Shown: positions 18,374 to 27,894, counted from the first letter of the stretch. The stretch is DNA of 32,654 nt from Prevotellaceae bacterium (GCA_031263585.1 JAISFN010000084.1:1-32654), one strand, 5' to 3'. Notes: generated by a model not told the origin, from the sequence alone. Numbers and translations: made by a program.

Positions 18374-19375
18374 ATGAGTAAATTGTCTCGTTTTTCAGTC
18401 ATTGTATTAATCATGACATTTACAGTTTTTACCGGCTATGCACAAGATAAAAAAAACAACATTACTAATACAAAAACCGAACTTAAAGTAAAAAAAATTG
18501 AACCTGAACCCATTGTCATTGTTCAGTATGGAGAAGAAGACGTTGATGAAATACTTAGCGGCCTTGTAATAGATTCTTTGGATCTTGAGTTCGGAATCGG
18601 TGGAGACGACTTAATTCCTGCATCCGACATTTACTCGACATGGAGTAATATCGAAGTTAACCCGTATAAACAGGATCTCATTACGGATACAATAACAATT
18701 AGCCTGCTCGGGTTCAATTTCCCGTTAATTAAATTTTACCGGATAAATTCGGAGTTCGGGCAACGCCGCCGTCGCTATCATTATGGTATCGACCTTAAAA
18801 TTGAACGGGGAGATACGGTTGTAAGCTCATTAGGCGGTATGGTTCGTATTGCCCAATCGAAAAACAAAAAAACCGGATACGGATACTATGTCGTAATTCG
18901 CCACTTTAATGGGCTCGAAACGTTTTATGCCCACCTTGATAAAGTTCTTGTTAAACCCGACCAGATGGTAACTTGCGGCGAAGTTATAGGCTTGGCCGGA
19001 AATACGGGAAGATCAACAGGTCCCCACTTGCATTACGAACTACGTTATCAAGGCCGTCCTATCAATCCGCGTGATATTATCGACTTCGATTCGACCCTAC
19101 ATGTAAAAAGTGATACCTTGCTTTTAACCGCCAGCCATTTTGTATATCCTAAGCGATCATCAAGAGTCTCGCAGGCTAAAAAATCGACATCGACCGGAGC
19201 CATAACCGCTTCAACTCTGGATAATACTGAAAGTCTCGGGATTTGGGTTGTTAAAAGCGGCGATACATTAGGCCGTATTGCGAATAAAACAGGTACATCT
19301 ATCAATAAATTATGTACGTTAAACGGCATTACACGGAATAAACTATTAAAAATAGGGCAAAAAATTAAATACTAA
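18374..19375 (+). CDS. Secreted M23 peptidase with C-terminal LysM domain
   Basis: This 333-residue protein has an N-terminal signal peptide (about 1-23, ending GYA before QDKK). A charged linker with several Glu follows. The M23/LytM peptidase domain spans about 118-235, with zinc ligands H136 and D140 in HYGID and H220 in HLHYEL; H187 in YAHL is also present. A LysM domain at about 289-333 (VVKSGDTLGRIA to IGQKIKY) should bind peptidoglycan. The layout is that of NlpD/EnvC-like cell-wall factors, but with a complete active site it is probably a true endopeptidase. It follows gyrB after 43 bases. Its neighbours downstream also concern the envelope. Confidence 0.93.
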   Translation: MSKLSRFSVIVLIMTFTVFTGYAQDKKNNITNTKTELKVKKIEPEPIVIVQYGEEDVDEILSGLVIDSLDLEFGIGGDDLIPASDIYSTWSNIEVNPYKQDLITDTITISLLGFNFPLIKFYRINSEFGQRRRRYHYGIDLKIERGDTVVSSLGGMVRIAQSKNKKTGYGYYVVIRHFNGLETFYAHLDKVLVKPDQMVTCGEVIGLAGNTGRSTGPHLHYELRYQGRPINPRDIIDFDSTLHVKSDTLLLTASHFVYPKRSSRVSQAKKSTSTGAITASTLDNTESLGIWVVKSGDTLGRIANKTGTSINKLCTLNGITRNKLLKIGQKIKY

Positions 19376-19398
19376 TTCAATTACCAGCTTTCGTTTTT

Positions 19399-20463
19399 AT
19401 GAAAAAATACGCTTTTTTATTCATATTTTCATTCTCAACATTATTTATAATCGGCGTAAACGCACAACAAAATATTGATACGGTGACAATTGTCGCTGTG
19501 GGTGATATTATGTATGGAACAATATACCCTAACCGGCAACACTTACCGGCAAACGAGGATTGTGCTTCATTTTTAAAGCCGGTAATCCCTATTCTCTCAA
19601 GCTCCGATATTACCTTCGGAAACCTCGAAGGCGTATTAACCGACAATAATACAGGGGCTAAAAAATGTAATAATCCCTCGGTATGTTATACGTTCGGTAT
19701 GCCTACCCATTTTGCAAAATGTTTGGTTGACGCAGGTTTTAATCTGTTAAGTGTTGCCAACAACCATGTCGGAGATTTTGGGGAACAAGGACGCAAATCG
19801 ACTGTTGAAACATTAAAAAAGCACGGAATTCATTTTGCCGGATTAGTCGATTATTGTGTAACCGATACCTTTACAATAAAAGGGGTTAAATATGGTTTTT
19901 GTGCTTATGCACCCAATACGAGCACGGTAAATATTAAAGATATACCTGCTGCCGAAAAAATAGTGAAAGATTTAGCCCAAAAGTGCCAGATTGTTATTGT
20001 ATCTTTTCATGGCGGGGCCGAAGGCAGTAAGCAACAACATGTAAACCGTAAAACAGAAACTTATCTCGGCGAAAATCGCGGTAATGTTTATGAGTTTGCC
20101 CATCGCATGATTGATGCAGGAGCCGACGTACTTTTGGGGCATGGCCCGCATGTTACACGCGCGGTTGAAGTTTACAAAGATCGTTTTATAACCTACAGCA
20201 TGGGTAATTTTTATACTTATGATAAAGTTAATATTAGCGGAGTAAACGGTTTGGCGCCTATTTTTAAAATATTTACCGATAAAAACGGTAAATTTTTGAA
20301 AGCGGAAGTTACCTCGACCTATCAAGAGAAATACCAGCCGATACGTATTGATGAACAGAAACGAGTTTTAAAAATTCTTCAGGATTTAACACGACAGGAT
20401 TTTCCTGAAATGAATAGTGTTATCAGCATTGATAATAACGGGTTTATACTTTCGAAGAAATAA
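19399..20463 (+). CDS. CapA family protein, exported
   Basis: This 354-residue protein has a signal peptide (MKKYAFLFIFSFSTLFIIGVNAQ). It carries the CapA/PGA_cap fold related to metallophosphatases: VAVGDIMYG (about 34-42), GNLEGVLT, SVANNHVGDFGEQG, VSFHGGAEG and LGHGPHV in order. Family members take part in poly-gamma-glutamate capsule formation in Bacillus, but the family is broad and most Bacteroidota members have no tested role. No capB or capC-like genes are nearby, so a capsule role is not implied. It starts 23 bases after the M23/LysM stop and ends 13 bases before ftsE. Confidence 0.88.
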   Translation: MKKYAFLFIFSFSTLFIIGVNAQQNIDTVTIVAVGDIMYGTIYPNRQHLPANEDCASFLKPVIPILSSSDITFGNLEGVLTDNNTGAKKCNNPSVCYTFGMPTHFAKCLVDAGFNLLSVANNHVGDFGEQGRKSTVETLKKHGIHFAGLVDYCVTDTFTIKGVKYGFCAYAPNTSTVNIKDIPAAEKIVKDLAQKCQIVIVSFHGGAEGSKQQHVNRKTETYLGENRGNVYEFAHRMIDAGADVLLGHGPHVTRAVEVYKDRFITYSMGNFYTYDKVNISGVNGLAPIFKIFTDKNGKFLKAEVTSTYQEKYQPIRIDEQKRVLKILQDLTRQDFPEMNSVISIDNNGFILSKK

Positions 20464-20476
20464 TTTTTTTTGTAAA

Positions 20477-21265
20477 ATGGCAGAAAATTACATTATCGAA
20501 TTCAATAACGCAAATATCTACCAGAAAGAGAATTGTGTGCTTGCCAATGTTAACCTGCAAATACAGGCAGGTGAATTTGTTTACCTTATTGGGCGGGTTG
20601 GTAGCGGCAAAACCAGTTTAATAAAAGTGTTGAATGGTGAACTGCCTCTGCATAGCGGCAATGTTCGGATAATGGACTTTCAACTTTATAATTTAAAATC
20701 GAAATACATTCCTAATTTACGGAGGAGAGTTGGTGTTGTATTTCAAGACTTCCAATTGCTTACCGACCGCTCGGTATATGACAATCTTATTTTTGTTTTA
20801 AAAGCTACTGGATGGAAAGATAAATCACACATGGATAATCGTATAGCCGGAGTTTTGGGTGATGTCGGGCTTCTGCAAAAAATCAACAGTATGCCTTTCC
20901 AATTATCGGGAGGGGAACAGCAACGTGTTGCCATTGCCCGCGCCCTACTGAACGAGCCTGCTGTTATTCTGGCCGACGAGCCTACCGGAAACCTCGACCC
21001 CGATACTAGCACCCATATTATGGAAATACTACACGGCGTATCGGATAAAATGGGCATTACCGTAATTATGGCGACTCATAACTACAATATTTTGAAAAAC
21101 TTTCCTTCGCAAGTTTTAAAATGTGAAAACCAAGCCCTAACTGAAGCCATTATCCCGAGCGAGCAGGATTTGAAAGACAAGCTAATTCAGTTTGGTACGG
21201 CCAAAGGTTATGAATATGAGCTTGTTTACGAAACCGTAATGAAAATGTACGGGGACAACTCTTAA
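20477..21265 (+). CDS. ftsE: FtsE-like ABC transporter ATPase
   Basis: The start chosen is ATG 20477 ([11 protein letters not shown]), because the longer reading overlaps the CapA gene and adds an unrelated 20 residues. The 262-residue protein has Walker A GRVGSGKT (about 39-46), Q-loop FQDFQLL, signature [15 protein letters not shown] and Walker [12 protein letters not shown] with the H-loop ATHN. The variant GRVGSGKT P-loop is typical of Bacteroidota FtsE. FtsE with the membrane partner FtsX controls peptidoglycan hydrolases at division. ftsX is not adjacent here; two M23 hydrolases and a PBP are within reach. A LolD-like ATPase is the main alternative. Confidence 0.87.
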   Translation: MAENYIIEFNNANIYQKENCVLANVNLQIQAGEFVYLIGRVGSGKTSLIKVLNGELPLHSGNVRIMDFQLYNLKSKYIPNLRRRVGVVFQDFQLLTDRSVYDNLIFVLKATGWKDKSHMDNRIAGVLGDVGLLQKINSMPFQLSGGEQQRVAIARALLNEPAVILADEPTGNLDPDTSTHIMEILHGVSDKMGITVIMATHNYNILKNFPSQVLKCENQALTEAIIPSEQDLKDKLIQFGTAKGYEYELVYETVMKMYGDNS

Positions 21266-21300
21266 GCAAAATATTTCCTATCTTAATTCCATTCATCATA

Positions 21301-21307
21301 AGGGAGA
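21301..21307 (+). promoter_or_regulatory. Shine-Dalgarno that fixes the pbpC TTG start
   Basis: AGGGAGA lies 7 bases before TTG 21315. No ATG stands in frame nearby upstream, so the good site supports the TTG start. Confidence 0.65.
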
Positions 21308-21314
21308 CAGTAAA

Positions 21315-23690
21315 TTGAGCCGACATAAAGCATTAAATGTTTTACTTAAATACAAAGCACTTGCTATACTGTTAGTTCTGTTTTTATTTTTTTCCTTTTC
21401 ATTACCATCTTCGTTATTTATAACTCCCACCAGTAGTTTAATCGAGGATAGTACAGGCGAGTTACTCGGCGCACATATTGCTGCTGACGGACAATGGCGG
21501 TTTCCGGCATGCGAAAAAGCTCCTGAAAAATTTGCAAAAGCTATAGTAGCCTTCGAAGACCGGCGGTTTTACATGCATCCCGGGATAGACGGTATTGCCA
21601 TTGGTCGCTCATTAGTGCAAAATATCAGGCAAAAACGGATAAGTCAGGGCGGTAGTACAATCACCATGCAGGTTATACGCCTGATGCGCCAGCAAAAACA
21701 ACGCACGATTAAAGAAAAACTTATCGAGGCTTATCTGGCTATCCGCATGGAAACCAGCTATACAAAAGATGAAATACTGGCATTATACGCTTCACATGCA
21801 CCTTTCGGCAGCAATGTTGTAGGTATCGATGCGGCATCGTGGCGATATTTCGGGAGGGATGCCAATGATTTATCGTGGGCAGAAGCCGCTACACTGGCTG
21901 TTTTGCCCAATTCCCCAGCCCTTATCCACCCGGGGCGCAACAGAGATGCCCTATTACGAAAACGCAACCTTTTGCTCGAAGATATGCTTGCCCAAGGTAT
22001 TATTGATGAAGAAACGTGCGAACTAAGTAAAAACGAAGCTTTACCCGATAAGCCACACCCATTGCCCATGCACGCGCCTCATTTATTGGATAAAGTATCG
22101 ATAAAATATCCGGGGAAAAGAGTCTCTACCACAATTTTACTTACGTTACAGGAGCGCGTCAATAACATCGTTGAACGATACAATCAGGATTTTAAAGCAA
22201 ATAAAATCAACAGCATTGCAGTGCTCGTACTCGATGTAGAAACAGGCAAAACATTGGCATATGTGGGTAATGCTTACGATCCCAACGATGAAATAAACGG
22301 TTCAAGTGTGGACATTATCACCGCACCGCGAAGCACGGGGAGCATACTCAAGCCTTTTTTATATGCCGCTATGCTCGACGAAGGGGAATTGCTGCCCAAT
22401 ATGTTAATTATGGACATTCCCTTATATATTGCCGGATTTTCGCCCAATAACTACAATAAAACTTTTGACGGCGCCGTACCAGCCCACCGCGTGCTCGAAC
22501 GGTCGTTAAATGTGCCGTCGGTAAGGATGTTATATGACTATAATATCGAAAAATTTTATGTTTTGCTTAAAAAGATGGGTATGACAACCTTGCGCCACCA
22601 TTCCATGCACTACGGACTGTCGTTAATACTCGGGGGCGCCGAAGGTACATTATGGGATATCACGGCTATTTATGCTAACATGGCTCGCACGGTTAACCAT
22701 TATCCGAAATATTACGGCGAATATAATATGTACGATTGGCATAAAGCATATTACCTACAACAGCAGGAAAGTGAATACCAAAAAACAAGGTTGAGCAATG
22801 TACCTGTTATCAGTGCTGCTGCAATATGGCAGACTATCACCGCTTTGGCCGAAGTAAATCGTCCCGAAGAAGAATCGTCGTGGAAAGTTTTTTCGTCAAG
22901 CCGACGAATAGCCTGGAAAACCGGGACAAGCTACGGGAATCGCGATGCTTGGGCTATCGGCATAACTCCCGATTATGCAGTAGGCGTATGGGTAGGCAAT
23001 GCCAGTGGCGAAGGTCGTCCGTTATTAACAGGGGTAGGCTATGCCGCACCCGTATTGTTCGATATTTTTAATTTATTACCCAATACACACCGCTGGTTCA
23101 ACCAACCTTTCGACGAAATGACAATTACCCCGATTTGCCGGAAAAGCGGACACATTGCCACCAACTTATGCACCGAAGTCGATTCGTTATGGATTGTAAA
23201 TCGCAGGTTGGAAAGCGAAACCTGTCCCTACCACATTATGGTACATTTGAGCAATGATATGAAGTACCGCGTAAGCAGCGACTGTTACCCTGTAAATGAA
23301 ATGGTGCATACATCGTGGTTTGTGCTACCTCCTGCCCAGGAGTGGTACTATAAGTCGAAAAACGCAGATTACCGTACTTTGCCCCCCATACACCCCAACT
23401 GCCTGCATACTGAAACCCGTAAAATAATGGATTTGATTTATCCAGCCAACAACATCACGATTGTCATTCCCCGGTTGCTCGACGGCAGTGAAGGCAAAGT
23501 TGTGTTTCAGGCAGCCCACCGCCGTGCCGACGCCTCGATATTTTGGCATATCGACGACGAATTTGTCGGAACAACACAAGGCACACATCGTTTAGCTTGC
23601 GCTCCCCTACCCGGTAAACATACACTAATCATAGTAGACGAAGATGGAAACGTTACACAGACACGCTTTTCGGTAGAAAATAAGAAGTAA
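21315..23690 (+). CDS. pbpC: Penicillin-binding protein 1C
   Basis: This bifunctional glycosyltransferase/transpeptidase has 791 residues. An N-terminal membrane anchor (about 17-37) is followed by the GT51 domain with the catalytic E81 in FEDRRFYMHPG and QGGSTITMQ (about 111-119). The transpeptidase domain has S343-I-L-K346, SLN at 397-399 and KTGT at 535-538. The C-terminal BiPBP_C-type domain lies at about 700-790. PBP1C homologues are poorly studied and often sit beside an alpha-2-macroglobulin gene; none is seen here. The start is TTG at 21315. The gene is 49 bases after ftsE and is the last of the plus-strand run. Confidence 0.94.
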   Translation: MSRHKALNVLLKYKALAILLVLFLFFSFSLPSSLFITPTSSLIEDSTGELLGAHIAADGQWRFPACEKAPEKFAKAIVAFEDRRFYMHPGIDGIAIGRSLVQNIRQKRISQGGSTITMQVIRLMRQQKQRTIKEKLIEAYLAIRMETSYTKDEILALYASHAPFGSNVVGIDAASWRYFGRDANDLSWAEAATLAVLPNSPALIHPGRNRDALLRKRNLLLEDMLAQGIIDEETCELSKNEALPDKPHPLPMHAPHLLDKVSIKYPGKRVSTTILLTLQERVNNIVERYNQDFKANKINSIAVLVLDVETGKTLAYVGNAYDPNDEINGSSVDIITAPRSTGSILKPFLYAAMLDEGELLPNMLIMDIPLYIAGFSPNNYNKTFDGAVPAHRVLERSLNVPSVRMLYDYNIEKFYVLLKKMGMTTLRHHSMHYGLSLILGGAEGTLWDITAIYANMARTVNHYPKYYGEYNMYDWHKAYYLQQQESEYQKTRLSNVPVISAAAIWQTITALAEVNRPEEESSWKVFSSSRRIAWKTGTSYGNRDAWAIGITPDYAVGVWVGNASGEGRPLLTGVGYAAPVLFDIFNLLPNTHRWFNQPFDEMTITPICRKSGHIATNLCTEVDSLWIVNRRLESETCPYHIMVHLSNDMKYRVSSDCYPVNEMVHTSWFVLPPAQEWYYKSKNADYRTLPPIHPNCLHTETRKIMDLIYPANNITIVIPRLLDGSEGKVVFQAAHRRADASIFWHIDDEFVGTTQGTHRLACAPLPGKHTLIIVDEDGNVTQTRFSVENKK

Positions 23691-23715
23691 TTGTTTATTT
23701 GTAATGGTTAAAAAT

Positions 23716-23822
23716 GCGATATGCGTATAGCGTATTGCATATTGTGATTTTTTGCACATCGCATATCACATACCCAATTAAAAAAGTCGTATATCGTGAT
23801 ACGTGATACCCATTACTTGATA
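23716..23822. repeat. Degenerate heptamer repeat blocks after pbpC
   Basis: Three blocks with 7-base period are readable. Block one (23716-23750): GCGATAT, GCGTATA, GCGTATT, GCATATT, GTGATTT. Block two (23753-23773): TGCACAT, CGCATAT, CACATAC. Block three (23787-23821): TCGTATA, TCGTGAT, ACGTGAT, ACCCATT, ACTTGAT. Blocks one and two are partly inverted copies of each other. No gene or terminator T-run is evident. Confidence 0.65.
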
Positions 23823-23849
23823 CTATATCCATATTGTCAATTATCTCAT

Positions 23850-24800
23850 TTACTTAGTTTTATATAATATCTTTTTAATATCAAACGGAAGCCGGTAAGT
23901 GAACGTAAGTTGGACAATTCCTGAATTAATACTTGTTCGCATATCACCTATTTTAGATATATAAGACCTTGAGAAATGGGCTGAAATTCCAACAGTCCAG
24001 TTATTACCGTTATAGCCGAACGCGATACGCGGATAAAAAACCGGAAATAATTTGACTATATCATTATTATTTTTGACGCTAATGCCCAAACTTACAGATA
24101 TGGCAGATGTAAAAAAACACCTTCTCCAAAATACAAAGGTATGAACATAACCGAGATTAGGTCCTATTTGCAAATCCTCGATAACTTTCCTACCTCCTCT
24201 ATTTTCTGCACCTAAAATAAGAGAGCTATCACACGATACTGAACTGTAATATACACCGATGCCCGCTTTTAAACTGCCTGCCGATTTTAATTGCTGTTCA
24301 TCGTAAGAAAAAGCCGACATGTACGAGAATTTTTTATGATTAAACAGATATTGGCTAAAAAGATAATACTGCTTCACCTGTAAATCGGGGCGAATGATAA
24401 TGGCATTATTATCATTTTCATCTTCGGTGTAAAAGCCCTTATAGTTCTGAAGGCTCAGGCTAAGTTGGATTTTTGAAAAAAACAAATGCGACTGAAAATC
24501 AAAAGAAGTTGTTTTTCCATATTTACTGTTCGGCTGAAAACCATACAGCTTGGCACTCACTGCAAGCCAGTTCCAGGCTATGCCTACTCCTACCTCGCTT
24601 GCCGTATTCGGGATATAACTTTGTAATTCTCCATTGCCATATTCATAATCGAGCATTAATATCTTTCCTCCGTAATAGGCGCTTAGTATAAGCTGATTTT
24701 TAAATGGCTTGATATACAAACTATCCGACTCGGCCTTACATAATTGTTGCCAGAATATTAGGAAAAGAAAAATACAAGACAATTTTAAAATTGCTTTCAT
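23850..24800 (-). CDS. DUF4421 family outer-membrane-like protein
   Basis: The chosen start is ATG 24800 (MKAILKLSCIFLFLIFW), because it opens directly with a signal peptide (about 1-23). The longer form adds nine unlikely residues. The mature part (about 290 residues) alternates hydrophobic and polar residues and has aromatic-rich strand ends, as in beta-barrels: ILSAYYGGKILMLDYEY, YIPNTASEVGVGIAWNWL, FYTEDE and QQLKSAGSLKAG. The last stretch, VQLTFTYRLPFDI, could be the final membrane strand. DUF4421 proteins are common in Bacteroidota and of unknown role. The gene stands alone, convergent with pbpC. Outer-membrane location is inferred. Confidence 0.8.
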   Translation of the reverse strand: MKAILKLSCIFLFLIFWQQLCKAESDSLYIKPFKNQLILSAYYGGKILMLDYEYGNGELQSYIPNTASEVGVGIAWNWLAVSAKLYGFQPNSKYGKTTSFDFQSHLFFSKIQLSLSLQNYKGFYTEDENDNNAIIIRPDLQVKQYYLFSQYLFNHKKFSYMSAFSYDEQQLKSAGSLKAGIGVYYSSVSCDSSLILGAENRGGRKVIEDLQIGPNLGYVHTFVFWRRCFFTSAISVSLGISVKNNNDIVKLFPVFYPRIAFGYNGNNWTVGISAHFSRSYISKIGDMRTSINSGIVQLTFTYRLPFDIKKILYKTK

Positions 24801-24897
24801 AAGCTTAGCTGTGGTATACGTAATCAATAATAATTAATGCTATAGTTAGCGTTGTCGCGCCGAACGCCAGTGAAACAGTTTATGGTTCACAGAAAAT

Positions 24898-24950
24898 AGA
24901 TTCTTCGTTTCACTCAGAACCGAGCTTGCGAGCTCACCAAAGGCAATGAC
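24898..24950 (-). repeat. Dispersed intergenic repeat, copy 1
   Basis: AGATTCTTCGTTTCACTCAG is, on the minus strand, the CTGAGTGAAACGAAGAATCT form common in Bacteroidota intergenic DNA. It is followed by a GAGCTTGCGAGCTC palindrome and GGCAATGAC. Two further copies lie at 24997-25021 and 30645-30700. Confidence 0.6.
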
Positions 24951-24996
24951 AAAATATATTAATAAATTCTCTTAATACCCAACCATTGCCATATTA

Positions 24997-25021
24997 TCAT
25001 CCTGAATAAAGTGAAAGATCT
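24997..25021 (+). repeat. Dispersed intergenic repeat, copy 2
   Basis: TCATCCTGAATAAAGTGAAA plus GATCT is the same repeat in plus orientation, 46 bases from the end of copy 1. The two copies face opposite ways. Confidence 0.55.
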
Positions 25022-25207
25022 ATTTATGAGATATTTGGTTTCGCCGATTTTCAATTCGCTACGCTCAACTTGAGGGCAGTTTAGCATACTAACTTACAAA
25101 AGTATTTCAAATATAGTTTCAACATAAAAAAGCCGAAGCAAATTTGCATTATACTTATAATGACAATTAACTCCAAACTTACTATTATTTATTTTATCCA
25201 ATAAAAA

Positions 25208-26707
25208 TTATTTTACAAATTTACGCCAGTCAACACTGTGCATATCCCCTGTTTCCATAAATGTCTGATGGAAAGCAAAACAAGCATACAGGTTTTGAGG
25301 CGTATACCCTTTCGAAAGTTTTAAATAATCCCACAACAATTGTTTATAATCGGGATGCACACAATTTTCGATAATGGTTTGTGCACGTTGTACTGGCGAT
25401 TTACCACGGAGATCAGCAACACCTTGCTCCGAAATAATAATCGAAACCGAATGTTCACTGTGATCCATATGCGATACCATAGGTACAAAAGCGCTGATTT
25501 TACCGCCTTTTGCAACCGATGGCGCCGTAAATATCGACAAGTAGGCGTTGCGCGTAAAATCGCCCGAGCCACCAATACCGTTCATCATTTTTGTTCCCAA
25601 AACATGGGTAGAGTTAATGTTACCGAAAATATCTGCCTCCAATGCCGTATTGATGGTAATTAAACCTAAGCGGCGGATAACTTCGGGGTTATTCGATATT
25701 TCCTGTGGGCGCATTAATATCTTATCTTTAAAGAAATTCAGATTGGCATATATATCGGTAATAACCGGGTTACTAACTGTTAACGAACACCCGCTGGCAA
25801 ATTCTACGCGGTTGGTTTTCATTAGCTCAATAACCGAATCCTGAATAACCTCGGTATATATTTCAAATATAGGAATATTTTTATTGGCTCCCATCGATCC
25901 TAATACTGCATTGGCAATATTACCTACACCTGACTGAACCGGCAGAAAACTTGCAGGAATACGGCCCGCTTTTATTTCCGATACTAAAAAGTTAGCTACA
26001 TTATCACCAATTTTTGCCGTAATTTCGTCTACAGGAGCAAAACCACCGCCTTCATTTTCCAGATTGGTTTCGACTACAGCTAATATTTTTGAAGGATCAA
26101 CTTTAATATATGGAGTACCAACGCGATCGGAGGGATGATAAATGGGTATCGCCTGACGGTTGGGCGGATCGAGCGGCACGTAGATATCGTGCATACCACA
26201 TATTTCCCTAGGATGCCAATGATTTAATTCGATGATGATTTTATCAGCCAGCTGGCAAACCGTAGGAGAGATACCGACACCCGTAGTAGGAATAATTTCG
26301 CCATCGTCCGTTATATCCGCAGCTTCGATTACGGCATAATTTACCTTGCCAAGGTAGCCGTAACGCAATGTTTGTGCCAAATGCGACAAGTGCATGTCAA
26401 AATAAGGGGCATCGCCGGTATTGATGGCATTACGCATATCCTCATTCGACTGGTACGGCGTACGGAATTTTATAGCATGGGCGCGCACCAAATTACCATC
26501 AAGGCTATCTCCTGTTGAAGCTCCGGTAAATATTCCTATTTTAAACGGATTATTTTTTGCATGTTCAGCCTCGGCTCGCCTGGCAATTGCAGCCGGTACC
26601 GCTTTCGGGCATCCGGCAGCCGTAAACCCGCTAAAACCTACATTATCATCATTATTAACATATACAGCAGCCTCATCTGCTGTCATAATTGTAAATTTTT
26701 TACTCAT
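25208..26707 (-). CDS. Acetyl-CoA hydrolase/transferase family, probably succinate:acetate CoA-transferase
   Basis: This 499-residue cytoplasmic enzyme has both CoA-transferase family I halves in one chain. GFSGFTAAGCPKAVP (about 24-38) opens the N-terminal domain. The candidate catalytic Glu is E286 in EIYTEVIQD, which forms the glutamyl-CoA ester in AarC-type enzymes. GIGGSGDFTRNAYLSIF and ISEQGVADLRGKSP lie in the C-terminal domain. It most resembles the group of succinyl-CoA:acetate CoA-transferases (AarC, YgfH-like). In an anaerobe with Rnf, this fits acetate/succinate or propionate-type fermentation, but the substrate pair cannot be read from the sequence. It stands as a single gene with its own -7 element. 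Confidence 0.9.
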   Translation of the reverse strand: MSKKFTIMTADEAAVYVNNDDNVGFSGFTAAGCPKAVPAAIARRAEAEHAKNNPFKIGIFTGASTGDSLDGNLVRAHAIKFRTPYQSNEDMRNAINTGDAPYFDMHLSHLAQTLRYGYLGKVNYAVIEAADITDDGEIIPTTGVGISPTVCQLADKIIIELNHWHPREICGMHDIYVPLDPPNRQAIPIYHPSDRVGTPYIKVDPSKILAVVETNLENEGGGFAPVDEITAKIGDNVANFLVSEIKAGRIPASFLPVQSGVGNIANAVLGSMGANKNIPIFEIYTEVIQDSVIELMKTNRVEFASGCSLTVSNPVITDIYANLNFFKDKILMRPQEISNNPEVIRRLGLITINTALEADIFGNINSTHVLGTKMMNGIGGSGDFTRNAYLSIFTAPSVAKGGKISAFVPMVSHMDHSEHSVSIIISEQGVADLRGKSPVQRAQTIIENCVHPDYKQLLWDYLKLSKGYTPQNLYACFAFHQTFMETGDMHSVDWRKFVK

Positions 26708-26744
26708 TTCTATCTTATTTTATTATTTCCGGTTTTTGAAACAA

Positions 26745-26752
26745 CAAAATTA
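26745..26752 (-). promoter_or_regulatory. Candidate -7 element of the CoA-transferase gene
   Basis: The minus strand reads TAATTTTG, matching TAnnTTTG, 37 bases upstream of the ATG. No clear -33 TTTG is present. Confidence 0.45.
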
Positions 26753-27176
26753 GAACAAATATCATTGATTTTATGCCACAGCTGCAATGCTATAAAACAC
26801 ACCCACCAGCCCCAATTACAGCGCTACAAAAATAAGATCCGTACAACGTACAGCTCCCTAAGCTTTTATTAGCTGAAAATGAAAAACGGTGTCAAGTAGT
26901 GGGTTCACGTATCAAGCAGCACGGCAAGCTCCTCCCTAACCCTCCCAAAGGAAGGGAACCATAAGCCCTTCTGCCGGAAGGGTTGGAAAAGTTTTTTACG
27001 TTTCACGATTAACAAATGAGCATACGATCTCATTAAACCAGCCTTGATACCTCTACTTGCTACTATAAATTTATAGAGTTTAGGTCAATTTGTTTTTATG
27101 TACTTATAACAAGGCAATTATAAAAATTAAGATTTGACCTATAATTAAATTGACATAATCACTTATGTAAAATCTA
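26753..27176. other. Gene-free spacer with C-rich repeat remnants
   Basis: No gene is visible. At 26930-26985, CTCCCTAACCCTCCCAAAGG is followed by CCCTTCTGCCGGAAGGG, a short hairpin, and GGTTGG, which is partly the inverse of the first part. No T-run follows on the minus strand, so it is not a standard terminator. A weak AGGTCAA/TTGACCT pair lies at about 27082-27140. The rest is AT-rich. Confidence 0.5.
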
Positions 27177-27770
27177 TCAGTCGTCCATAAATTCCATCAA
27201 CTCGGCATACAAACGTTGAACGGGTAAACCCATTACATTGTAATACGACCCCTCGATACGTTCAACAGCTATATATCCAAGCCATTCCTGAACACCGTAT
27301 GACCCTGCCATGTCATAAGGCTGGTAATTATCGACATAATATTCTATTTCAGACTTTTTCAAACGACGGAAATACACATAGGTCGATACATCGAACATCC
27401 GTTTTTTATCGGTAGTACGTATACAAACCCCTGTAAGTACTTCATGCTTGTTATTCGATAACTTATGAAGCATACGTATAGCATCCTTTCTATCCATAGG
27501 CTTACCCATTAGTTCGTTATCACAAACAACCAACGTATCTGCTGTTATCAGGATATCATTTTCCGCCAAAGGCTTAGGATATTGATCCGATTTACTCTCT
27601 GCAAGATACGAAGGAACATCGAGTAAACGCATTGATGTCGGCGGAGTTTCATTAATATCGTAATTTGGTGCTATTGAGAAAGGTATGTCTAATCCTTTGA
27701 AAAGCTCGCGACGACGAGGCGAGCGCGTAGCCAATATAACATTGTAATTTTTTAAAGTATCTGCGAGCAT
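27177..27770 (-). CDS. maf: Maf family nucleotide pyrophosphatase
   Basis: Maf proteins hydrolyse non-canonical or modified NTPs (dTTP/UTP/m5-type substrates) and are linked to septum arrest. The 197-residue protein is of usual length. ILATRSPRRRELF (about 12-24) is the nucleotide-binding motif. The metal/catalytic Asp is D78 in TADTLVV, then GKPMDRKDAIRML, VLTGVCI, and DMAGSYGVQEWLG and SYYNVMGLPVQRLY at the end. It is the last gene of a minus-strand cluster, 124 bases after the KdsC-like gene; a separate -7-like element (TATATTTG at 27806-27799) may also drive it. Confidence 0.93.
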   Translation of the reverse strand: MLADTLKNYNVILATRSPRRRELFKGLDIPFSIAPNYDINETPPTSMRLLDVPSYLAESKSDQYPKPLAENDILITADTLVVCDNELMGKPMDRKDAIRMLHKLSNNKHEVLTGVCIRTTDKKRMFDVSTYVYFRRLKKSEIEYYVDNYQPYDMAGSYGVQEWLGYIAVERIEGSYYNVMGLPVQRLYAELMEFMDD

Positions 27771-27894
27771 GTATGTTAGTTTTTCATTTAATAATATACA
27801 AATATATAATTTTTGTTCATCCGATTTTCGCCGGCTAAGTTAAAATATACATAAAGCTATTTTATCTACAATATTACTGATATTCAACAATGTA

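Larger units (their letters stand above)
24801..25207. other. Gene-free spacer carrying dispersed repeats
   Basis: No gene is visible. It contains two members of the TCATnCTGA repeat family (see the separate repeat entries) and a short palindrome, GAGCTTGCGAGCTC, at 24923-24936. The remainder is AT-rich. Confidence 0.6.

Noticed and set aside
20417-20476. Upstream extension of ftsE
   Set aside because: It overlaps the CapA gene and the added residues do not fit FtsE; ATG 20477 gives the normal N-terminus.
26948-26985. CCCTTCTGCCGGAAGGG hairpin as terminator of maf
   Set aside because: No T-run in the direction of maf transcription and nearly 200 bases from its stop.
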